7,800 bases of DNA from an uncultured Longilinea sp. (GCA_937863945.1 CALMIB010000323.1:1-7800); one strand, 5' to 3'. Positions 1-6,051 are shown, counted from the first letter of the stretch. Notes: generated from the letters alone by a model not told the origin. Numbers and translations are program-made.

Positions 1-2
1 AC

Positions 3-200
3 CAGGGCAATATCCGCCGGATCGTTATCAAGAACGAACAGGACCAGACGCTGATCGAGGTGCCCCTCACCCTGGGCGTGGTGGGGGTCATCCTCATGCC
101 TGTCTGGGCTGCCATCGGGGCGATTGCCGCTCTGGCAGTAAAACTGACCATTGTCGTCGAGCGCGTCGATCCCGCGCCCACCGATGAGACACCGTCATAA
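3..200 (+). CDS. DUF4342 domain protein, C-terminal part (5' end outside window)
   Basis: The open frame enters from the left edge and encodes the last 65 residues before TAA. It begins QGNIRRIVIKNEQ, continues with a short strand ending in IEVPLTLGVVG, and then has a hydrophobic stretch (about residues 22-52 of the visible part) ending in TIVVER. This order of a basic strand (GN-RRI-IK), the I-E-P-L-T segment, a hydrophobic glycine/alanine-rich stretch and TIVVER is what I know from DUF4342 proteins. Those are small proteins of unknown function, often with an N-terminal UBA-like helical region that would lie outside this window. The tail after VVER is short, acidic and proline-rich. A strong terminator follows 22 nt after the stop, so this gene ends its transcription unit. 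The family call rests on recalled consensus. No biochemical function is proposed. Confidence 0.75.
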   Translation, partial: QGNIRRIVIKNEQDQTLIEVPLTLGVVGVILMPVWAAIGAIAALAVKLTIVVERVDPAPTDETPS

Positions 201-222
201 CAAGGAGTATGTTCGACCAACC

Positions 223-246
223 GCCCGGGGGTTTCCCGGGCTTTTT
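223..246 (+). terminator. Rho-independent terminator after the DUF4342 gene
   Basis: The arms gcccggg (223-229) and cccgggc (235-241) form a perfect 7-bp GC stem around the loop ggttt, followed at once by five T (242-246). It separates the DUF4342 gene from the radical SAM gene. Confidence 0.9.
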
Positions 247-251
247 GATAC

Positions 252-280
252 TTGCATTCATAAAACATTAGTTCTATAAT
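252..280 (+). promoter_or_regulatory. Sigma-70-type promoter, predicted to give a leaderless mRNA
   Basis: The -35 box TTGCAT (252-257) and -10 box TATAAT (275-280) are separated by exactly 17 nt, in AT-rich DNA just after a terminator. The -10 box ends 6 nt before the ATG at 287, so the expected transcription start falls on or within a base or two of the start codon. No Shine-Dalgarno sequence lies between them, so the mRNA is probably leaderless. Confidence 0.8.
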
Positions 281-286
281 GGTATT

Positions 287-1444
287 ATGTCAACGGAAAA
301 AATCGCCCAACTCAATCGGCTCTCGGAAAATATGGCGTTTGAACCCGATGGCGACGTGCCCTTGCAATCGCCGCCCGCCTGCGCGGAAGCGCATACCGAT
401 CCGGCTGGAGTGGTGTATCAAGCCGCTGCCGGCGGGCGCAAGGTCAAGCTGTTAAAAACGTTGTTAACCTCAGCCTGCGAGCGCGATTGTTTTTACTGTC
501 CATTTCGCGCGGGTAGAGATTTTCGCCGTGAAACGCTGAAACCCGAGGAGTTGAGTGCGGCATTCATCAGCATGCAGCGGGCTAACGTCGTTGAAGGACT
601 CTTTCTAAGCTCAGGCATAGCCGCGGGCGGCATGAAAACCCAGGACCGCCTGATCGAATCGGCTGAGATATTGCGCCACAAGTATCAATATCGTGGTTAC
701 TTACACCTCAAGATTATGCCCGGCGCGGAGCGCGACCAGGTGCTGCGGGCCATGCAGCTTGCCGACCGCATCTCGATCAACCTGGAGGCACCCAATGAAA
801 CCCGCCTGGGGAACCTGGCGCCGCACAAGAATTTTTGGGAGGAGTTGCTCACGCCGCTGCGATGGGCTGAAGAGATCCGGCAATCCCTGCCCGGCTATTT
901 GGGATGGTCAGGACGCTGGCCTTCTCTCACCACCCAGTTTGTCGTCGGCGCTGTAGGCGAAAACGACCTGGAATTGCTGGCGACCTCAGAATTTCTTTTT
1001 GCCAGGCTGCGCCTGGCCCGAACCTATTTCTCAGCCTTTAACCCGGTCGCTGATACCCCGCTTGAGAATCTTAAGGCCGAGAATCCAATCCGGCAACTCC
1101 GGCTATACCAGGCCTCTTTCCTGCTTCGTGATTACGGTTTTAGTCTTGAGGATTTCGCTTTCAACGCCAGTGGTTTGCTCCCACTCGACTCTGACCCAAA
1201 GAAAGCCTGGGCGCAGGCGAATTTATCCTCCCAACCGGTTGAGATCAACCGCGCAGAACGCTGGCAGCTTTTACGCATCCCCGGCATCGGGCCGAAATCG
1301 GCGGATGCCCTGATCGATGCCAGACGCAAGAACCCCATTCAGCAGCCTGGCGACCTGCAACGGCTGGGCATCGCCTGGAAAAAAGCCGCACCTTTCATTC
1401 TTCTAGAAGGCCGCCGGCCTGCATATCAACCAGCCTTGTGGTAA
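287..1444 (+). CDS. Radical SAM protein with C-terminal HhH motif (putative DNA modification/repair, COG4277/TIGR03916-like)
   Basis: This 385-residue protein carries the radical SAM iron-sulfur motif C64-ERD-C68-FY-C71 (CX3CX2C), which should bind a [4Fe-4S] cluster and S-adenosylmethionine. Other family-like segments are EGLFLSSG (103-110), GYLHLKIMPGA (137-147) and ISINLEAPNE (162-171). The C-terminus (about 328-363) has a helix-hairpin-helix DNA-binding motif with the hairpin IPGIGPKSA (331-339). This architecture matches the family annotated as putative DNA modification/repair radical SAM protein. In many genomes it sits beside a partner gene for a uracil-DNA-glycosylase-type protein, and no such partner lies within this window. 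The true reaction and substrate are unknown. The ATG at 287 is favoured because the promoter points directly at it. The second Met (residue 16) lacks a good ribosome binding site and would trim little. The gene is followed after 9 nt by the YbaK-like gene. Confidence 0.85.
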   Translation: MSTEKIAQLNRLSENMAFEPDGDVPLQSPPACAEAHTDPAGVVYQAAAGGRKVKLLKTLLTSACERDCFYCPFRAGRDFRRETLKPEELSAAFISMQRANVVEGLFLSSGIAAGGMKTQDRLIESAEILRHKYQYRGYLHLKIMPGAERDQVLRAMQLADRISINLEAPNETRLGNLAPHKNFWEELLTPLRWAEEIRQSLPGYLGWSGRWPSLTTQFVVGAVGENDLELLATSEFLFARLRLARTYFSAFNPVADTPLENLKAENPIRQLRLYQASFLLRDYGFSLEDFAFNASGLLPLDSDPKKAWAQANLSSQPVEINRAERWQLLRIPGIGPKSADALIDARRKNPIQQPGDLQRLGIAWKKAAPFILLEGRRPAYQPALW

Positions 1445-1447
1445 GAT
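1419..1447 (+). promoter_or_regulatory. Possible internal promoter for the YbaK-like gene
   Basis: CTGCAT (1419-1424), a 17-nt spacer and TAAGAT (1442-1447) resemble the promoter at 252-280. The -10-like box ends 6 nt before the ATG at 1454, the same spacing as upstream of the radical SAM gene. The elements sit over the end of that gene and share its stop codon. No Shine-Dalgarno sequence precedes the ATG. The match is weaker than the first promoter, and the surrounding sequence is constrained by coding. Confidence 0.4.
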
Positions 1448-1453
1448 GGCAGC

Positions 1454-1936
1454 ATGGCAATCATCGAGCACCTGGATACCCCAGCTGTCGCGGCCCTGAA
1501 ACAGGCCGGCGCGTCGTTTTCGATTTTTCAACATACCCGAAAGATCCATTCCCTGGAGGAGGCTGCTGAAGAACGCGGACAACGTCCCGATCAAATCGTG
1601 CGCAGCATCCTGTTTCGTCTCAACCCGGAAACCTTCGTCCTGGTGCTGGTATCCGGGGTTCATCAAATCTCCTGGAAAGCATTGCGCGCCTACCTGGGAG
1701 AGCGCCGATTGACCACCGCCACGCCTGAGGAAGTCCTCCAGATCACAGGATACGAAATCGGTGCAGTCACTCCGTTTGGCTTGCGAACGAGCGTGCGGGT
1801 TCTTGCAGATCAGGCGATATTTGATCACCCGGTAATCTCTTTGGGTTCTGGAAGAAAAGGGGTTGCATTAATCCTGGAATCAAACCTGATCAAGGCGTTG
1901 ATCCCGGATCTGGAGATCGTTCCTCTGACTGATTGA
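1454..1936 (+). CDS. YbaK/EbsC-type aminoacyl-tRNA editing-domain protein
   Basis: This 160-residue protein is about the usual length for a stand-alone YbaK/ProX-type domain, a cytoplasmic fold that hydrolyses wrongly charged aminoacyl-tRNAs such as Cys-tRNA(Pro) or Ala-tRNA(Pro). Family marks are an early His in the QHT segment (27), the region around DQIVRSILFR (46-55), G103-AVTPFG (103-109), the late Asp/Ile region before ISLGSGRKG (128-136), and GSG itself at 131-133. The Lys that is important for activity in characterised homologues appears, by my alignment, to be Arg50 here, so substrate range or even activity is uncertain. The start at 1454 gives a full domain but has no clear Shine-Dalgarno sequence. 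Translation may be coupled to the upstream gene (9-nt gap) or may be leaderless from the promoter-like sequence over its 5' flank. The tRNA substrate cannot be read from the sequence. Confidence 0.85.
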   Translation: MAIIEHLDTPAVAALKQAGASFSIFQHTRKIHSLEEAAEERGQRPDQIVRSILFRLNPETFVLVLVSGVHQISWKALRAYLGERRLTTATPEEVLQITGYEIGAVTPFGLRTSVRVLADQAIFDHPVISLGSGRKGVALILESNLIKALIPDLEIVPLTD

Positions 1937-2000
1937 TTTTCATCTAATTTTTATCTGGGTGCCTTACCATTAACAAAATCTTATCCGTAGAGGAGTCGCA

Positions 2001-2492
2001 ATGGCGAAAACACAGAAACGCGCCCAGCCCGCCAGCAGCACCGGCCCAATCATTCTCATCGCAATTGGGGTGGTACTCATATTGATCGTTCTGATCCTGT
2101 CTTTACTGAATGTTCAGGCTGGCGGCACGCAGGCTAACGGGCAAGCACCCGCCGCGAGCGATATTCCTTACCCGGAGATCGATCGAGTCAGCCTGTCAGA
2201 GGCACTGACCGCATTCAATGCCAATACGGCCATTTTCGTGGACGTCCGCTCCGCTGAATCTTTTAACCAATCCCGCATCCCCGGTGCAGTCAATATTCCG
2301 CTTGACCAGATCGAAACAACCATCCCTGATCTGGAACGCGACGCCTGGATCATCCTCTACTGCACCTGACCGGCAGAACAATCCAGCGCTCGTGCAGCGC
2401 GCTTACTGCTGGATGCCGGCTTTACGCGGGTACAACCGCTCCTGGGCGGCCTGGGTGCATGGACAAACGCAGGTTACCCGGTTGAACCTTAA
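2001..2492 (+). CDS. Membrane-anchored rhodanese with in-frame TGA at codon 123: candidate selenoprotein (or nonsense-disrupted gene)
   Basis: The frame opens at ATG 2001, with AGGAG (1991-1995) five bases upstream. Residues 16-38 form one hydrophobic helix after a Lys/Arg-rich N-terminus, so the domain should lie outside the cytoplasm. The rhodanese domain starts near residue 62: VDVRSAESF (80-88), RIPGAVNIPL (92-101), then the active-site strand ILYC with Cys121. Codon 122 is Thr and codon 123 is TGA (2367-2369). The same frame continues for 40 more codons to TAA (2490-2492) with PAEQSSARAARLLL and the standard rhodanese ending LLGGLGAWTNAGYPVE. The total is 163 residues counting the TGA. 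Rhodaneses of one subfamily have C-x-C-P-(N/A)-E at this loop, so the TGA stands exactly where a second Cys is expected. A hairpin follows at once (2370-2419). Selenocysteine insertion would give Cys-Thr-Sec. A TGC-to-TGA mutation or read error would give an inactive 122-residue fragment. Rhodaneses transfer sulfane sulfur; the partner here is unknown. Confidence 0.75.
2370..2419 (+). promoter_or_regulatory. SECIS-like hairpin directly after the in-frame TGA
   Basis: Starting at the base after the TGA, CCGGCA (2370-2375) pairs perfectly with TGCCGG (2414-2419). After a 6-nt bulge, TCCAGC (2382-2387) pairs with GCTGGA (2408-2413). In an alternative upper part, GCGCT (2386-2390) pairs with AGCGC (2396-2400) around the loop CGTGC (2391-2395), and TCCA/TGGA is retained below it. 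The apical loop then lies about 22-26 nt downstream of the TGA with a G in its second position. As I recall the rules for bacterial SECIS elements (hairpin in the coding region immediately 3' of UGA, small loop about 16-37 nt away, G among the first loop bases), this fits. SelB binding is inferred, not shown. Confidence 0.45.
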
Positions 2493-2529
2493 ACAGGCCA
2501 GACTGCCCGGCACGATAAGGAGAGAAATC

Positions 2530-2538
2530 TGGTATAAT
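2530..2538 (+). promoter_or_regulatory. Extended -10 promoter of the gcv operon
   Basis: TGGTATAAT is a perfect extended -10 element (TGn followed by TATAAT at 2533-2538). No convincing -35 box lies 16-18 nt upstream, which is common for extended -10 promoters. The predicted transcription start near 2545 puts about 80 nt before the first riboswitch helix. Confidence 0.65.
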
Positions 2539-2623
2539 TTCTAATGAGTACCATTATGCTCACCAGGTTCCATTTTCGCTTAAGGAGCCAGGATTTCCAA
2601 GCGGTCCCCATCAATTGAATAAA

Positions 2624-2796
2624 GAGGGTAGAGAAGAGACCGGAAACATCCGGCACCGAAGGGGCAAACGGTTGGAAGGCGTTTCCACCGTGAATCTCTC
2701 AGGTAAGCAGGACCCTGCCCTCCAAAACCTCTGGAAAGTCGCAAGACACCGAAGGGGCAAACCCACCGGGCGAATCTCTCAGGTTATCAACAGAGG
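2624..2796 (+). promoter_or_regulatory. Tandem glycine riboswitch (two aptamers)
   Basis: Two copies of the glycine aptamer core are visible. caccgaaggggcaaac occurs at 2654-2669 and 2747-2762, and gaatctctcagg at 2692-2703 and 2772-2783. Aptamer I is closed by an 8-bp P1 (2624-2631 with 2715-2722, one G-U pair). Aptamer II is closed by CCTCTG (2728-2733) with CAGAGG (2791-2796). The linker is only about five bases (2723-2727), as usual for the tandem class. TTG at 2615-2617 could pair with linker CAA (2723-2725) to form the leader-linker kink-turn helix, but this is tentative. The element lies upstream of gcvH-gcvPA-gcvPB, the classical target: glycine binding should switch the operon on so that excess glycine is degraded. 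Confidence 0.95.
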
Positions 2797-2825
2797 GCGC
2801 GCATCTCCTTGGTGCGCGCCTTTTT
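2796..2825 (+). terminator. Riboswitch-controlled intrinsic terminator upstream of gcvH
   Basis: GGCGCGCA (2796-2803) pairs with TGCGCGCC (2813-2820) around a 9-nt loop, followed by TTTTT (2821-2825). The 5' arm can extend upstream through AGAG (2792-2795), which would pair with the T-run. Those same bases form the 3' side of the aptamer II P1 helix. Bound glycine should hold P1 and weaken the terminator, which is the expected ON logic. Only G2796 of the GC-rich core is shared. Confidence 0.85.
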
Positions 2826-2855
2826 CCATCCACATTCATATCGTCGGAGGCAACC

Positions 2856-3239
2856 ATGAATATCCCTACCAACCTGAAATACACCAACACAGATGAATGG
2901 GTCCTTGTTGATGGCAATACGGCCACCATTGGCGTCACCGATCACGCGCAGGAACAGCTCTCAGACGTCGTTTTTGTCGAAATCACCGTGAACGTCGGGG
3001 ATAAACTGGCCAAGAAAACCACCATCGCCACGGTGGAATCGGTCAAAGCCGCGGCGGATGTCAACCTGCCCGTTTCCGGTAAAGTGATTGCAATCAACGA
3101 AGACTTGCCCCAGACCCCGGAACTTGTGAACACCGATCCGTATGGGAAAGCCTGGATGATCAAAGTCGAATTGGATAACCCTGCCGAACTGGATGCTCTG
3201 ATGGATGCGGCAGGCTACGAGAAGCATACCAAGGAGTAA
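2856..3239 (+). CDS. gcvH: Glycine cleavage system H protein (lipoyl carrier)
   Basis: This 127-residue protein has the typical length and order of GcvH: LKYTNTDEWV near the start, IGVTDHAQEQLSDVVFVE (25-42), then the lipoylation site ESVKAAADV with Lys64 as the residue that carries lipoic acid. PVSGKVIAIN (72-81) and the C-terminal PYGKAWMIKV (95-104) follow. The lipoyl arm shuttles the aminomethyl group from the glycine decarboxylase (P protein) to the aminomethyltransferase (T protein) and is reoxidised by dihydrolipoyl dehydrogenase in the cytoplasm. GGAGG (2846-2850) lies five bases before the ATG. This is the first gene after the glycine riboswitch and its terminator. gcvPA follows after 9 nt, with the AAGGAG before it overlapping the end of gcvH. 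Confidence 0.97.
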   Translation: MNIPTNLKYTNTDEWVLVDGNTATIGVTDHAQEQLSDVVFVEITVNVGDKLAKKTTIATVESVKAAADVNLPVSGKVIAINEDLPQTPELVNTDPYGKAWMIKVELDNPAELDALMDAAGYEKHTKE

Positions 3240-3248
3240 GACAAATCC

Positions 3249-4595
3249 ATGTTTACCCCACATACGGATTCCGAACGCGAGGAGATGCTGCGCGTCATTG
3301 GTGTCCGCAAACTGGATGATTTGTTTGCGGATGTGCCAATCAAGCTGCGTTTTCCCAACCTGGAATTGCCGCCAGCGTTCACCGAAATTGAAGCCCGCAT
3401 GCAGATGGAAGAGTTGGCCGGAGCCAACGAAACCGCGCATGACCTGGCCTGTTTCCTGGGCGCCGGCGCGTATTATCATTACACACCCGCCGCGGTGGAT
3501 GCGATCATCCGCCGGGGCGAATTCCTCACTGCCTACACGCCCTACCAGCCGGAAGTCTCGCAGGGCACACTGCAGGCTGTGTTTGAGTTTCAAAGCCTGA
3601 TCGCCAACCTGACCGGCATGGACGTCAGCAACGCATCGCATTATGACGGCGCAACCGCAACCGCCGAAGCAGCGGTCATGGCGTATCACCACTTCCGCGG
3701 CAAACGCACACGCTTTATCCTTTCGCCCAGCCTGAACCCGCAATACCGCGAGGTTGTCAAGACCTACATGGGCGGCTACGAGAATATCAATCTCGCCGGC
3801 GAAAATCTGGATCCGCTGTGCCAGCCGGATGACCTGGCATCGCTCCTCGACGATAACACCGCGCTGCTGATCGTCCAATACCCCGATTTCTTTGGGCGGA
3901 TCTTCGACTTCACCGCGCTGATCGAAAAAGCGCATCAATTCGGCGCGCTCGTCGCTGTTGCCGTCAACCCGATGTCGCTGGGGGTGCTCAAGACGCCCGG
4001 CGCAATGGGGGCGGATATTGCGGTCGGTGAAGGCCAATCCCTCGGCCTGCCGCTTTCCTTCGGCGGTCCTTATCTGGGTTTTTTTGCGACCAAGAAAGAA
4101 TATGTGCGCAAAATCGCCGGCCGCCTGGTGGGCGAAACCGCGGATGCTGAAGGCCGTCGCGGTTACGTGCTCACCCTGACGGCGCGCGAACAGCACATCC
4201 GGCGTGAAAAAGCCACCTCCAACATTTGCACCAACCAGGGCCTGATGGCGCTGGCTACCACGGTTTACATGAGCCTGCTGGGAAAACACGGGCTCAAACA
4301 ATTGGCCAATCTGTGCTACCAGAAGGCACATTACGCTGCCGAGCAAATCAGCAAACTGGATGGATACTCGGTTGTGTCGCAAAGGCCCTTCTTCCATGAA
4401 TTCGTGGTGAAATGTCCGAAGCCGGTGGATGAAATCAATTGGCATCTGCTCGATCACGATATTTTGGGCGGTTATGACCTCGGGCAGGACTATCCGTCGC
4501 TGGCCGGGCACATGCTCATTGCCGTGACGGAAATGGTCAGCAAGGATGAGATCGATGCCCTGTGTGAAGCCCTGGAGGAGGTGAACAATGGCTGA
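3249..4595 (+). CDS. gcvPA: Glycine dehydrogenase (decarboxylating) subunit 1
   Basis: This is the N-terminal half of the PLP-dependent P protein, encoded separately as in many bacteria (448 residues, the usual size). Conserved blocks are FLGAGAYYHYTPAAVD (69-84), the segment TAYTPYQPEVSQG (94-106), ASHYDGATATAEA (129-141), GEGQSLGLPLSFGGPYLG and the REQHIRREKATSNICTNQ region. The subunit lacks the PLP-binding lysine motif, which lies in subunit 2. Together they decarboxylate glycine and load the aminomethyl group onto lipoyl-GcvH. AAGGAG (3231-3236) lies rather far (12 nt) from the ATG, so translation may partly depend on coupling to gcvH. The stop codon overlaps the start of gcvPB by 8 nt, a sign of translational coupling and equal amounts of both subunits. 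A long open frame on the opposite strand here is a codon-use shadow. Confidence 0.97.
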   Translation: MFTPHTDSEREEMLRVIGVRKLDDLFADVPIKLRFPNLELPPAFTEIEARMQMEELAGANETAHDLACFLGAGAYYHYTPAAVDAIIRRGEFLTAYTPYQPEVSQGTLQAVFEFQSLIANLTGMDVSNASHYDGATATAEAAVMAYHHFRGKRTRFILSPSLNPQYREVVKTYMGGYENINLAGENLDPLCQPDDLASLLDDNTALLIVQYPDFFGRIFDFTALIEKAHQFGALVAVAVNPMSLGVLKTPGAMGADIAVGEGQSLGLPLSFGGPYLGFFATKKEYVRKIAGRLVGETADAEGRRGYVLTLTAREQHIRREKATSNICTNQGLMALATTVYMSLLGKHGLKQLANLCYQKAHYAAEQISKLDGYSVVSQRPFFHEFVVKCPKPVDEINWHLLDHDILGGYDLGQDYPSLAGHMLIAVTEMVSKDEIDALCEALEEVNNG

Positions 4596-6051
4596 GCCTA
4601 CCATTTATGAAATTTCCTCGCAGGATCGCATTGGGTTCCGCTTCCCGGCTTGCGACGTGCCGGAGACGGCACTACCTGAGGGGCTCATCCGCGATGAGTT
4701 GCCGATGCCGGAAGTTTCTGAACTGGATGTCATCCGTCATTTCACCAACCTTTCGCGCCTGAACTATTCGATCGACTCGGGGTATTACCCATTGGGCTCC
4801 TGCACGATGAAATACAACCCGAAGATCAACGAAGAGGTTGCCCGGCTTCCCGGTTTTGCGTTCTCGCATCCGTTGCAACCGGTTGAAACCGTCCAGGGAA
4901 ACCTGGCCATGATGTACGAATTGCAGCTCTGGTTGGCTGAGATTTGCGGCATGGCGGGTGTGACCTTGCAGCCGGCTGCCGGCGCTCAAGGTGAATATAC
5001 CGGCGTCCTGATTATCCGCGCTTACCATCATTCCCGCGGCGACCTGAAGCGCACCAAGATGCTCATCCCCGATTCAGCCCACGGTACCAACCCGGCAACC
5101 TCCGCCATGAGCGGGTTTGAGGTGGTTGGCATCACCACCGACGCAACTGGCAACGTGGATCTCGATGCGCTCAAGGCAGTGCTTGATGACACGGTGGCCG
5201 GCCTGATGCTGACCAACCCCAATACGCTGGGGCTGTTTGACCAGAACGTGGAAGAAGTGATCCGCCTGGTGCATGAGGCTGGCGGCCTGGTGTACGGCGA
5301 CGGCGCCAACTTGAACGCGCTGCTCGGAATTGTCCGCCCCGGTGACCTGGGCTTTGACATCATGCACTTCAATCTCCATAAGACCTTTTCCACGCCGCAC
5401 GGCGGCGGCGGTCCCGGATCCGGTCCGGTTGGGGTTGCCAAGCACCTGGTCGATTTCCTGCCCTTCCCGCTGGTCGGCATCATCGAAGAAGGCGACGAGG
5501 AAACTCCCCCGTTATACGGCTTCGTTCGCCCCGAAAAGACGATTGGCCGGATGAAATCCTTCCACGGTCAGTTTGGCATGATGGTGCGCGCCTACAATTA
5601 CATCAGCATGCACGGGCCAGACGGACTGCGCGACATTGCCGAGAGCGCTGTGCTCAACGCCAACTACCTGCTGGCGCGCCTGCGAAATACCTACAATGTC
5701 CCATTCGACCGAATCTGCATGCATGAATTCGTAATGGAAGGCCACCTGGACGATGCGCCGGATGTCCATGCGTTGGATATTGCCAAGCGTCTGATGGATT
5801 ACGATTTCCATCCGCCCACGAACTACTTCCCCTTGATTGTGCATGAAGCTCTGATGATCGAGCCGACCGAAACGGAGAATAAGCAAACGCTGGACCGGTT
5901 TGCTGATGTGCTGATCAAAATCGCGGAAGAGGCGCGCACCAATCCCGATCTCCTGCACACTGCTCCGCATCATACACCTGTTGGACGATTGGACGAAGTT
6001 CGCGCTGCCAAGGAACTGGTGCTCTGCTGCTGGCTGCCAGATAAAATCTAA
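4588..6051 (+). CDS. gcvPB: Glycine dehydrogenase (decarboxylating) subunit 2, PLP-binding
   Basis: This 487-residue subunit contains the cofactor site of the glycine decarboxylase. Visible marks are YPLGSCTMKYNPK (67-79), LQPAAGAQGEYTG (127-139), DSAHGTNPATSA (162-173), and FNLHKTFSTPHGGGGPGSGP (261-280), in which Lys265 should form the Schiff base with pyridoxal phosphate. The region REKTIGRMKSFHG-like near 310-325 and the C-terminal PTETENKQTLDRF (about 430-442) also fit the family. A near-perfect Shine-Dalgarno (AGGAGG at 4576-4581, inside gcvPA) lies six bases before the ATG, and the gene overlaps gcvPA by 8 nt. This is the last gene of the riboswitch-controlled operon; a hairpin follows 21 nt after the stop. 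gcvT and lpd, needed for the complete cleavage system, are not nearby and must lie elsewhere if the pathway is whole. Confidence 0.97.
   Translation: MAEPTIYEISSQDRIGFRFPACDVPETALPEGLIRDELPMPEVSELDVIRHFTNLSRLNYSIDSGYYPLGSCTMKYNPKINEEVARLPGFAFSHPLQPVETVQGNLAMMYELQLWLAEICGMAGVTLQPAAGAQGEYTGVLIIRAYHHSRGDLKRTKMLIPDSAHGTNPATSAMSGFEVVGITTDATGNVDLDALKAVLDDTVAGLMLTNPNTLGLFDQNVEEVIRLVHEAGGLVYGDGANLNALLGIVRPGDLGFDIMHFNLHKTFSTPHGGGGPGSGPVGVAKHLVDFLPFPLVGIIEEGDEETPPLYGFVRPEKTIGRMKSFHGQFGMMVRAYNYISMHGPDGLRDIAESAVLNANYLLARLRNTYNVPFDRICMHEFVMEGHLDDAPDVHALDIAKRLMDYDFHPPTNYFPLIVHEALMIEPTETENKQTLDRFADVLIKIAEEARTNPDLLHTAPHHTPVGRLDEVRAAKELVLCCWLPDKI

Noticed and set aside
209..271. AAGGAG followed by ATG and a 20-codon frame through the first terminator
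   Set aside because: The ribosome site is only one base from the ATG, and the frame is made of the terminator hairpin itself.
1937..2000. Search for a promoter or terminator between the YbaK-like gene and the rhodanese
   Set aside because: The stretch is AT-rich, but I found no -35/-10 pair with proper spacing and no stable hairpin.
2001..2369. Treating the rhodanese as a complete 122-residue protein ending at the TGA
   Set aside because: It would end just after the catalytic Cys and lack the active-site loop and the last helices of the fold, while the same frame beyond the TGA encodes precisely those parts.
2218..2544. A 108-codon plus-strand frame overlapping the end of the rhodanese
   Set aside because: Its translation shows no domain, whereas the other frame shows a clear rhodanese on both sides of the TGA; a frameshift explanation is not needed.
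2615..2896. A 93-codon plus-strand frame across the riboswitch and the start of gcvH
   Set aside because: It runs through both glycine aptamers and the terminator and overlaps the gcvH start in another frame; the region is clearly structured RNA.
2961..4604. A 547-codon open frame on the minus strand opposite gcvH and gcvPA
   Set aside because: It lies opposite two unmistakable genes, shows no recognisable domain, and is explained by codon bias that keeps stops out of the antisense frame.
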